DNA of 16,100 bases. It comes from Nitratifractor sp. (GTDB lineage: Bacteria > Campylobacterota > Campylobacteria > Campylobacterales > Sulfurovaceae). The stretch lies in the NCBI GenBank assembly GCA_015485845.1, contig WFSU01000044.1, positions 1 through 16,100 on the forward strand, in the 5' to 3' direction. Below, in pieces: positions 7,987 to 13,628 of the stretch (its first letter is position 1; each line of letters starts with the position of its first letter). Made by a program: the position numbers and the translations under genes. The notes below the pieces were generated by a model. That model was not told the origin of the DNA, made no database searches, and saw only the letters and a list, made by a program, of their open reading frames with translations.

Positions 7987-8106
7987 GGGCTGAGACTTCA
8001 GTCTCACTAAACGCGACTAAAGTCCCCACGTACCATATCTCCTGATATGGTACGCACACTACATATCAGACATAAAGTATACATTCCCCATCAGGAGATG
8101 GGGAAC
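7987..8106. repeat. Four-hairpin structured repeat, copy B
   Basis: Direct repeat of copy A. H1 is TGAGACTTCAGTCTCA (7991-8006), with its two-strand change relative to copy A preserving pairing. H2 has decayed. H3 (8029-8054) is an 11-bp stem with loop TCCT and a compensated G-C to A-T pair relative to copy A. H4 (8084-8105) is a perfect 9-bp stem with loop AGGA. The 24-nt linker between H3 and H4 differs from copy A at only two positions. The repeat ends about 35 nt before the stop of accD. Confidence 0.85.
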
Positions 8107-8141
8107 GAGAAGCGAAGCTGGAGCTGTGGACGAGCTAAATG

Positions 8142-8999
8142 TTACGCCGCCGTCTCATCCCCCTGCTTCAGAAACAACCGCATGAATTTGGCAATACTCT
8201 CTTTCATCTCATTACGATCAACGACCATATCGATCAATCCATGTTCAAGGAGAAATTCTGACCGTTGAAACCCTTCGGGGAGATCGACCCCGACAGTCTG
8301 CTTGATCACCCGCTGTCCGGCAAAGCCGATCAAGGCACCCGGCTCCGACATAATAATGTCCCCGAGCATCGCAAACGACGCGCTCACCCCGCCCATCGTC
8401 GGGTCGGTCAAGACGGAAATATAGGGAAGCTTTGCTTCACCGAGTTTCTGAAGCGCAGCCGAAGTCTTGGACATTTGCAGCAGGCTGTAGGTACTCTCCT
8501 GCATCCGTGCCCCGCCACTGGCGGAGACGATCACAAGACCGCTGCGGTACTCAATAGCACGGTTGATAGCGCGGACGATCTTTTCCCCTTCTACCGAACC
8601 AAGACTTCCTCCCATGAAGGCAAAGTCAAACACTACCAGTTCCACCGGCTGTCCCTCGATGGTGCAGCTCCCGCTGACGACCGAGGAGGTACGTCCGGTC
8701 TTTTTCTTCGATTCGTCAAGCCGTTTTTTGTAGCTTTTTTTATCGACAAATTTCAGGGGATCGACCGGAGCGAGGGTTGCATCGTGCTCCTCAAAGCTCC
8801 CCTCATCGGCCAGCAACGCGATCCGTGCATCCGCACCGATCCGGAAATGGTGTGCACACTTGGGGCAGACCTGGTGGTGAGATTCCACCTCTTTGTAATA
8901 CATCAATGAGAGACAATCGGGACACTTCACCCAGTGCGCCGGGGCATCCGCTTCATCCGCACGCTTTCGCATTCCACCGAATATACTGCCAAAATTCAT
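8142..8999 (-). CDS. accD: Acetyl-CoA carboxylase carboxyltransferase subunit beta
   Basis: A 285-residue AccD. With AccA it forms the carboxyltransferase that moves the carboxyl group from biotin to acetyl-CoA, giving malonyl-CoA for fatty acid synthesis in the cytoplasm. The N-terminal zinc ribbon is KCPDC (about 26-30) and VCPKC (about 44-48). The crotonase-like core shows SASGGARMQES and LTDPTMGGVSASFAMLGD, and the oxyanion and CoA-binding region GFAGQRVIKQT. The length is normal. The ATG at 8999 has AAGGAG seven bases upstream and is preferred to an in-frame TTG at 9032. It follows the histidine kinase gene by 39 nt on the same strand with no clear terminator, so some read-through from the regulatory operon is possible. 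Confidence 0.97.
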   Translation of the reverse strand: MNFGSIFGGMRKRADEADAPAHWVKCPDCLSLMYYKEVESHHQVCPKCAHHFRIGADARIALLADEGSFEEHDATLAPVDPLKFVDKKSYKKRLDESKKKTGRTSSVVSGSCTIEGQPVELVVFDFAFMGGSLGSVEGEKIVRAINRAIEYRSGLVIVSASGGARMQESTYSLLQMSKTSAALQKLGEAKLPYISVLTDPTMGGVSASFAMLGDIIMSEPGALIGFAGQRVIKQTVGVDLPEGFQRSEFLLEHGLIDMVVDRNEMKESIAKFMRLFLKQGDETAA

Positions 9000-9038
9000 C
9001 ACAACTCCTTCGTATGACCCACAACTATGCAAGACTTT

Positions 9039-10232
9039 CTATCGCGTAACTATAGCATAATCCTCATGCAAATCCTCTGCATCACCGAAAAAAAGTGCAA
9101 ACGTCGTCCCCTCACCCAGAGCCGAATCAAGCCGTATCTCTATGCCGTGCTGATCACAGATGCTCTTGACGATGCTCAGTCCGATCCCGAATCCCCCCGA
9201 CTGTTTGGTGCCCCGACGATACCGTCGAAAAATCATCTGCTGATCTGTATCCGAAATCCCGATCCCATGATCCTGGATGGTGAAATGCCGTCCTTCGAGT
9301 TTCAAATGGATCACCGATCGGGCGGAGGAGTACTTGATCGCATTGCCGATGAGATTGCCAAAAAGGAGCGAAAGCTTCTGCTCCGGGATCGGGTAGTGCA
9401 GCGATGCCGACACCGCTACATCAAAATCGATCTGTTTCATTTCGGCCAATGATCGATAATACGCAATACTTTTGTGCAACACCACTCCGACATCACTCAC
9501 CTCATCGGCCATGCTTTGCTCATCAAAATTGAGGTACGTCAATGAGCGGTAAATGTCATAGAGTTGTTTGGTGCTGATGTCGATATTGTTGAGCTGTCTA
9601 CCGGAGCACTGACCCCGCTTGAGCGCCTGACTTGCCGTCATGGACAATGCCGTGATCGGCGTGTTGAGTTCATGGGTGATGTCGTTGATAAAGACTTCGA
9701 TCTGACGCACACGCATCTGCAGAGGACGCATGAAAATCCCGGACAGAATCCAGGCAATCACGGCAATGACCAGCATAACAAACAATACCAACAGGCTGAC
9801 CGTACGTCGGAGGGCGTCGATCTCTCCTGCCAGTTCCCGGCTTCGTACGACGATCCATCGGACACCGAGGTGCCCCTTGGCCGCATCCGAGATCAGGATG
9901 CTTTCCCGATGGCGGCTCACGTATCCCGGATGGTCAAGATCGATCCCTGCAATCGGATCGCCGTACAGCACTTTCCCCGCCGAGTCAAGCAATGTCATGG
10001 TGACCCCTTCCCCGGGCGGGGCAAAGGTATAGGGCTTCCCCTGCATCCGTGACGTGATGATGCGCCCGGCTTCCCGGTCGACAAGGTGCTCCAGTTTGTA
10101 GTGCATACGGCTCTGGAGGGATTGTTTCTGGGAGATATAGTACCAGTACCCTACCAGAGAAATCAAGAGAAAGGAGGAAACGATGTACAGGGTAAGGAAG
10201 GAGTAAAACGAACGCTTTTCCAACTCATTCAT
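9039..10232 (-). CDS. Sensor histidine kinase
   Basis: A 397-residue membrane histidine kinase. TM1 is about 9-33, with a periplasmic sensor of about 110 residues and TM2 about 144-168. The phosphorylated His is H187 in FINDITHELNTPIT. The kinase domain has the N-box LFGNLIGNAIKYS (N297), G1 DHGIGIS (321-327), an F-box-like IFRRYRRG, and G2 GGFGIGLSIV (about 346-355). No HAMP domain fits between TM2 and the H-box, which are only about 18 residues apart. The ATG at 10232 overlaps the end of the response regulator gene by 8 nt, so the two are co-translated. The sensed signal is not evident; the linked multicopper oxidase operon suggests a metal or periplasmic redox cue, which is inference. Confidence 0.93.
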   Translation of the reverse strand: MNELEKRSFYSFLTLYIVSSFLLISLVGYWYYISQKQSLQSRMHYKLEHLVDREAGRIITSRMQGKPYTFAPPGEGVTMTLLDSAGKVLYGDPIAGIDLDHPGYVSRHRESILISDAAKGHLGVRWIVVRSRELAGEIDALRRTVSLLVLFVMLVIAVIAWILSGIFMRPLQMRVRQIEVFINDITHELNTPITALSMTASQALKRGQCSGRQLNNIDISTKQLYDIYRSLTYLNFDEQSMADEVSDVGVVLHKSIAYYRSLAEMKQIDFDVAVSASLHYPIPEQKLSLLFGNLIGNAIKYSSARSVIHLKLEGRHFTIQDHGIGISDTDQQMIFRRYRRGTKQSGGFGIGLSIVKSICDQHGIEIRLDSALGEGTTFALFFGDAEDLHEDYAIVTR

Positions 10233-10878
10233 ATCGGTATCCCAGCCCTCTCTGTGTGGTGATTTTTTCCGCTCCAATCACCTCCCGGAGATTGCGGACA
10301 TGCGATCGGATCGTAGCATCGGTGGGCATTGCTTCGTAGCTCCAAATGTTCTGGATCAGCTCTTCCGTGGAAATCGCCCGCCCGGAATGGGTAAGAAAAT
10401 ACTCCAGGAGTCGGGCTTCTTTGGGCTTGAGGATCGTCTCGGTGTCACCGGTGTGGACGGCTCTGCGTCCGGGATCGTACGTGCGTGTTTCATCGAGGCG
10501 CACCCGTTCTGTCTGCTCGATACGAAACAAGACTTTGCTCTTCTCGATACGGAGTTTCAATTCTTCCAGATCGAAAGGCTTGCGAACATAATCGTGCGCA
10601 CCGGCATCAAAACTCTCGCGCAGATGCCGGGTATCTTCATAGGCTGTGATGATGATCGCCGGAGTCGTATCGTTGAAAGCGCGCAATTCTTTGAGGAGTT
10701 CGGGGCCGCTTTGCCCCGGGACATTGATGTCGAAAATCAACAGATCGTAGGAGCCCGCATCAAGACATTCGGTCGCCTCTGCCGAGTCGAAGACCCGAGT
10801 CACACGGTAAAACTGCGCAAGGTAGTCTTCGAGGATGTCCCCCAGCACGGGGTCGTCTTCCATCAGAAGTATCTTCAT
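10225..10878 (-). CDS. OmpR/PhoB-family response regulator
   Basis: A 217-residue two-domain regulator. The receiver has the acidic pair D8-D9 (MEDD), phospho-acceptor D50 (LIFDINVPG), T78 (IITAY) and K100 (VRKPFD). The C-terminal winged helix shows LKPKEARLLEYFL, the recognition-helix region DATIRSHVRNLREVIG, and the usual end TQRGLGYRYE. The ATG at 10878 follows AAAGGGGAAATT. It is first in an operon with the histidine kinase. Members of this family bind pairs of direct repeats about one helical turn apart, and TGCAC repeats at exactly 11-bp spacing lie upstream of this gene, the divergent SHOCT gene and the multicopper oxidase gene. This regulator is the obvious candidate to bind them. Confidence 0.95.
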   Translation of the reverse strand: MKILLMEDDPVLGDILEDYLAQFYRVTRVFDSAEATECLDAGSYDLLIFDINVPGQSGPELLKELRAFNDTTPAIIITAYEDTRHLRESFDAGAHDYVRKPFDLEELKLRIEKSKVLFRIEQTERVRLDETRTYDPGRRAVHTGDTETILKPKEARLLEYFLTHSGRAISTEELIQNIWSYEAMPTDATIRSHVRNLREVIGAEKITTQRGLGYRYE

Positions 10879-10896
10879 AATTTCCCCTTTCTCGGT

Positions 10897-10902
10897 ATTA
10901 TA
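10897..10902 (-). promoter_or_regulatory. -10 box close to the response regulator gene
   Basis: TATAAT on the minus strand preceded by GGG, about 18 nt before the start codon, with no good -35. It would give a short leader containing the AAAGGGG ribosome binding site. It is separate from the operator-linked promoter further upstream and may give basal expression. Confidence 0.5.
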
Positions 10903-10947
10903 CCCTATCCATTTAATACACATTGTAGTTTTCTTTTATGCACTCGT

Positions 10948-10979
10948 ATCGTACCCTCCTCCCGTGCATGAAATGTGCA
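10948..10979 (-). promoter_or_regulatory. Operator and promoter of the two-component operon
   Basis: Read on the minus strand: TGCAC (10979-10975), N6, TGCAC (10968-10964), 10 nt, then TACGAT (10953-10948) as a -10-like hexamer. The arrangement and spacing are identical to the sites upstream of the SHOCT gene and the multicopper oxidase gene. Direct repeats at 11-bp period occupying the -35 position are typical of activation by OmpR-family regulators. Confidence 0.6.
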
Positions 10980-10986
10980 GATACCC

Positions 10987-11018
10987 TGCACACTCCCTGC
11001 ACAAATCCACGTTACAAT
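10987..11018 (+). promoter_or_regulatory. Operator and promoter of the SHOCT gene
   Basis: TGCAC (10987-10991), N6, TGCAC (10998-11002), 10 nt, then TACAAT (11013-11018). It lies back to back with the response-regulator operator; TGTGCAG and CTGCACA, separated by ATACC, form a perfect inverted repeat at their junction. The transcript would run through the 55-bp foldback insertion before reaching the SHOCT gene. Confidence 0.6.
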
Positions 11019-11033
11019 ACCCCATGCTCATCA

Positions 11034-11088
11034 GGGCACCTCTAATAATAGGAGATGTTGTGGGTACGACCTATTATTGGAGGTGCCC
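11034..11088. mobile_element. 55-bp foldback insertion (mini-MITE) with TCA target duplication
   Basis: Two 19-bp arms match at 18 of 19 positions (11034-11052 and 11070-11088; ends GGGCACC and GGTGCCC) and enclose 17 nt. It is flanked by a 3-bp direct repeat TCA (11031-11033 and 11089-11091). The right-hand 35 nt resemble the right end of the 266-bp element at 12506-12771, with four differences, so the two belong to one family. It sits in the 5' leader of the SHOCT gene transcript. It encodes no transposase. Confidence 0.8.
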
Positions 11089-11151
11089 TCAAGCATACAT
11101 CACACAAAGCCACTGCGTTTGAAAACACGGTGGACTGAAAAAGGAATCATC

Positions 11152-11391
11152 ATGAACCCAATGGGAAATTATATGGGAGGCTATCTTGGTATGGGACTTG
11201 GATGGCTCATGCCGCTGGCCATTATCGCCCTGCTCTTTTATCTGTTTCGCAACCGATGTTCGATGCACGGCCGGACGCACGAAGAACTCACTGCCCAGGA
11301 GATCCTGGACAAACGCTTTGCCAATGGCGGCATTGACGAAGAGGAGTACCGTGAAAAGTCGGCTCAGATCCAGAGTAAGGGAGCGGCTTAG
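11152..11391 (+). CDS. Small membrane protein with C-terminal SHOCT domain
   Basis: A 79-residue protein. A glycine/methionine-rich N-terminus leads into one membrane helix (about 14-32, GLGWLMPLAIIALLFYLF). The C-terminus is a SHOCT motif (about 46-72: TAQEILDKRFANGGIDEEEYREK), a short oligomerisation or protein-contact helix pair. The ATG at 11152 has AAAAAGGA a few bases upstream. The frame is open further 5', but that would run through the foldback insertion and has no ribosome binding site. Its function is unknown; small membrane SHOCT proteins are often found beside metal or envelope stress genes. An operator shared with the multicopper oxidase operon supports a role in that response. 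Confidence 0.85.
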   Translation: MNPMGNYMGGYLGMGLGWLMPLAIIALLFYLFRNRCSMHGRTHEELTAQEILDKRFANGGIDEEEYREKSAQIQSKGAA

Positions 11392-11401
11392 ACTTCCTTC
11401 T

Positions 11402-11425
11402 CCCCATCCAAGTCCCCCGATGGGG
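11402..11425 (+). terminator. Hairpin after the SHOCT gene, weak terminator candidate
   Basis: CCCCATC (11402-11408) pairs with GATGGGG (11419-11425) across a 10-nt loop, 10 nt after the SHOCT stop. No T-tract follows, so it could instead be a degraded palindromic repeat related to H4 at 8084-8105, which has the same CCCCATC/GATGGGG stem. Confidence 0.3.
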
Positions 11426-11476
11426 GGCACATACAGTACACGCAACACTCCCCATTGATTTAGATAATTTTTATGC

Positions 11477-11482
11477 TATAAT
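11477..11482 (+). promoter_or_regulatory. Extended -10 promoter of the DUF4395-like gene
   Basis: TATAAT preceded by TGC, in an AT-rich stretch, 29 nt before the ATG. No good -35 and no TGCAC repeats are seen, so this gene does not share the operator of its neighbours. Confidence 0.6.
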
Positions 11483-11511
11483 ATTATAAATATTTATACA
11501 TAAGGATAGCC

Positions 11512-12249
11512 ATGCGAAGATTATGGAAAAATTTATGGTTTCAGGATCCAGCCGCACGTGACGTTTTTATCAACGATACTGCCGTCAGGATACGGGCGGG
11601 AATCTTGCTTGCCGTCCCCCTGTTTTTGTCCTACACTCTCTACGATGCTGTCTACGGCAGCCACTGGATCGTCGATGGCAACACCATACGTGATACGATG
11701 GATACCGATTTTGACGAACACATCATTTATGCCGGGCAGATGATCCGCAAAACGTATGATTATACGATCCAGAGCTGGATACTGGCCTATGTATTTTTTG
11801 AAATGCTTGTGAGTATGTTTGTCAAAACTTCCTACCTCTCACCGACGATCTGGATCGCCACGTTCCTATCCCGTCGTAAACCCCCGGTCTGGAAGCCGCT
11901 GGTACCCAAGCGCTTCGCCTGGACCATCGGCGCTACTTTCATCGCGACGTGCTGGGTCTTTTTCAATCCCGACACCTTTGCCCACTGGATCAATACTCTC
12001 ACCCACAAGGAGATACTGAGTACCACCACACAATACCTCCCTTACTGGATCCCTCTGACACTTGTCTGGGTCTGTACAGGGTTTATGTGGCTGGAGTCAG
12101 TCCTAGGATGGTGCATGGGGTGTCAGATTCATGCACTGATGGTCAAGATGGGCATCCTCGAAGAGCCGTGCGAAGCGTGCAACGATATTTTCTCGCCCGA
12201 GGCGCAGGCGGCTCGGGATGCTTCGGCGAAAGAGACGATGCAGTCGTGA
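11512..12249 (+). CDS. DUF4395-like polytopic membrane protein
   Basis: A 245-residue integral membrane protein with about four hydrophobic segments (about 29-46, 88-104, 137-151 and 178-197). The second half resembles DUF4395: a PxRFAxxxG helix start (PKRFAWTIG, 132-140) and a helix ending in GWCMGC (C201, C204), where the family has CxGC. Two further cysteines, CEAC (220-223), follow. The paired CxxC motifs on one side of the membrane suggest metal or thiol chemistry, but no function is established. The N-terminal ~85 residues are longer than usual for the family. The ATG at 11512 has AAGGATAG upstream. It has its own promoter, and a REP-like hairpin cluster starts six bases after its stop. 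Confidence 0.7.
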   Translation: MRRLWKNLWFQDPAARDVFINDTAVRIRAGILLAVPLFLSYTLYDAVYGSHWIVDGNTIRDTMDTDFDEHIIYAGQMIRKTYDYTIQSWILAYVFFEMLVSMFVKTSYLSPTIWIATFLSRRKPPVWKPLVPKRFAWTIGATFIATCWVFFNPDTFAHWINTLTHKEILSTTTQYLPYWIPLTLVWVCTGFMWLESVLGWCMGCQIHALMVKMGILEEPCEACNDIFSPEAQAARDASAKETMQS

Positions 12250-12254
12250 CGCTT

Positions 12255-12365
12255 ATCAGGAGCAGGGACTTCAGTCCCGTATGATATTAAAACCAGTGGA
12301 TTTGTATCCAAGATGGAGGCAGGGCTTCAGCCCTGCACAACGGGACTGAAGTCCCTGCCCCTGAT
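12255..12365. repeat. REPIN-like element: inverted 24-mers plus central hairpin
   Basis: Left arm (12255-12278) and right arm (12342-12365) are inverted copies of a 24-mer, identical at 23 of 24 positions. Each contains its own palindrome of the GGGACTTCAGTCCC type. Between them is a third hairpin, GCAGGGCTTCAGCCCTGC (12319-12336), with a perfect 8-bp stem and TC loop. The core matches the H1/H2 palindromes at 6990, 7143 and 7992. Confidence 0.85.
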
Positions 12366-12388
12366 TGAAGAAACGGTCACCGAAGGTG

Positions 12389-12505
12389 TTACGGTTGCGG
12401 CTGCTTCTTCCAGCTAAACTGATTCGGCTTGGCACCGTTGATGCCGTGAAACTTGTCGTACCGCTTGCGAATCTTCTCCGGCCAGAGTGATCGGACGTAT
12501 TTTAA
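12389..12505 (-). pseudogene. Severed 3' end of the second cytochrome c gene
   Basis: The minus strand encodes 38 residues starting LKYVRSLWPEKIRKRYDK and ending in a TAA at 12391-12389. They align with the C-terminus of the upstream paralogous cytochrome c (ILKYLHAHWPEKTRRAYDK). The frame continues exactly from the truncated gene at 12772-13128 once the 266-bp insertion and one 3-bp duplication are removed. It has no start codon or ribosome binding site of its own and is presumably no longer translated. Confidence 0.88.
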
Positions 12506-12771
12506 GGACACATCCAACCATAGGTCATACCCACAATGGGCTTTGCAGACGTGAGATTTTGCTTGAGGCTCTCAAGGCGTAGCCAAAGCTACGGCGAAGG
12601 GAGCATCGAGTGAAAGATCGCGTCTGCAAAGCCCACCCTTCGGGCATCTCCAGCTTTCGCCCATACTGCGTTATCGCTTCTTGACGTAGCTTCGGCTATG
12701 CCTGCGAAACGATGCCTTGTCTGGACAAAAGCTGGAGATGTTGTGGGTACGGCCTATGGTTGGATGTGCCC
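12506..12771. mobile_element. 266-bp palindromic MITE inserted in the cytochrome c gene
   Basis: The 31-bp terminal inverted repeats at 12506-12536 and 12741-12771 match at 28 of 31 positions, with ends GGACACATCC and GGATGTGCCC. They are flanked by TAA (12503-12505) and TTA (12772-12774), a 3-bp TNA-type target duplication with one change. Two perfect inner inverted repeats are present: 15 bp (12537-12551 with 12621-12635) and 13 bp (12645-12657 with 12728-12740). Small CCC-TTC-GGG and GTAGC hairpins also occur. No transposase is encoded. Ends and TNA targets recall IS5-family groups, which is inference. Confidence 0.88.
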
Positions 12772-13128
12772 TTAGATATCATCCCGTTCCTCCTGGCTCA
12801 GTGTCGCCTCAAACTCCGGCATCCATCCCACGTATCCTTTGCCGTAACTGTTGCCCCCTTTGGCGATGATCTTCCGGAGCAGATCGGGAGAGTGGTGCCA
12901 GGTGTGTGCGGTGCCGTTGAGAGCCGGAGGCTGGTATTTGCCATCCTTCCGCTTCACTTGCAGTGCCGGACTCTGGGGACCGATCCCTCTGGGACCGTGG
13001 CACACAGCACAGTTTTTAGCGAAAAGCTCGCCACCCTTGGCGATATCGCTTCCATCATTCCATCCTCCGGCCTGTACCTGAAGTGCTGCCAGTGCCGTTA
13101 CGATCATCCCGATTGTTTTTGTTTTCAT
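12772..13128 (-). CDS. Truncated periplasmic cytochrome c (second of tandem pair)
   Basis: A 118-residue product of a gene that originally encoded 156. The Sec signal peptide ends at about VQA|GG (residue 20). The haem motif is CAVCH (C40, C43, H44), and the probable axial methionine is M103 in GWMP. Both survive the truncation, so a haem protein could still form, but the C-terminal helix is lost. The coding sequence stops at a TAA that includes the target duplication of the 266-bp insertion, right after DDI. The start ATG overlaps the stop of the upstream cytochrome gene (TGATG), so translation is coupled. It is about 60% alike to that neighbour by eye, a tandem duplicate. Last gene of the multicopper oxidase operon. 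Confidence 0.88.
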   Translation of the reverse strand: MKTKTIGMIVTALAALQVQAGGWNDGSDIAKGGELFAKNCAVCHGPRGIGPQSPALQVKRKDGKYQPPALNGTAHTWHHSPDLLRKIIAKGGNSYGKGYVGWMPEFEATLSQEERDDI

Positions 13129-13613
13129 CAGTGTCCCTTTTTGTGTTTCATGCGATGCTGTTTCCAGACAAATTTTCCCGTCGTCGCCATGCTGATTCCG
13201 AAGCGTTTGTCGTACGCCCTTCGGGTCTTTTCCGGCCAATGTGCGTGAAGATATTTGAGGATATTCTCCCGCTCTGCTTTGGTGAGTGTTTGGGCAAATC
13301 CCGGCATCCAGCCTGCGTATTTTTTGCCGTAACTCTTACCACCCAAGGCGATCGATCGAAGCAGTTTCCCGGGTGAGTGGTGTGAGGTGTGCGTCGTGCC
13401 GTCGAGTGCAGGCGGTTGACGCTTGCCGTCCTTCCGTTTGATTTTGAGCAGCGGATTCTGCGGACCGATTCCGCCAGGGCCGTGGCACACGGCACAGTTT
13501 TTGGCGAAGAGGCGTTGTCCCTGCGCGATATCCTTCGGGTCGTTCCACCCCCCGGCCTGGAGCTGGAGGGTAGCCATCACAGTGGCGAGTACAAACGTCT
13601 GTTTAGGTGTCAT
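13128..13613 (-). CDS. Periplasmic cytochrome c (first of tandem pair)
   Basis: A 161-residue class I-type monohaem cytochrome c. The signal peptide cleaves at about LQA|GG (residue 20). Haem binding is CAVCH (C40, C43, H44) and the distal ligand is probably M103 in GWMP. A basic stretch (IKRKDGKRQPPAL) between them and a THTSHHSP segment are shared with the paralogue. A basic C-terminal tail ends in KHKKGH. The ATG at 13613 follows AGGAAG. It starts 15 nt after the multicopper oxidase gene and overlaps the next cytochrome by one base. The tight layout suggests it carries electrons to or from the multicopper oxidase in the periplasm, which is inference. Confidence 0.92.
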   Translation of the reverse strand: MTPKQTFVLATVMATLQLQAGGWNDPKDIAQGQRLFAKNCAVCHGPGGIGPQNPLLKIKRKDGKRQPPALDGTTHTSHHSPGKLLRSIALGGKSYGKKYAGWMPGFAQTLTKAERENILKYLHAHWPEKTRRAYDKRFGISMATTGKFVWKQHRMKHKKGH

Positions 13614-13628
13614 GGTCTTCCTTTTATC

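Noticed and set aside
10975..11151. 5' extension of the SHOCT reading frame to about 10975
   Set aside because: It would translate through the operator, -10 box and the 55-bp foldback insertion. A good ribosome binding site precedes the ATG at 11152.
12506..12771. Highly structured 266-bp region as a non-coding RNA gene
   Set aside because: The inverted ends, 3-bp target duplication and the interrupted cytochrome frame explain it as an insertion. No promoter is evident, though transcription through it cannot be excluded.
12712..13248. Plus-strand open frame of 178 codons across the cytochrome region
   Set aside because: It lies antisense to the cytochrome genes with their clear CAVCH motifs, has no domain, and starts inside the MITE.
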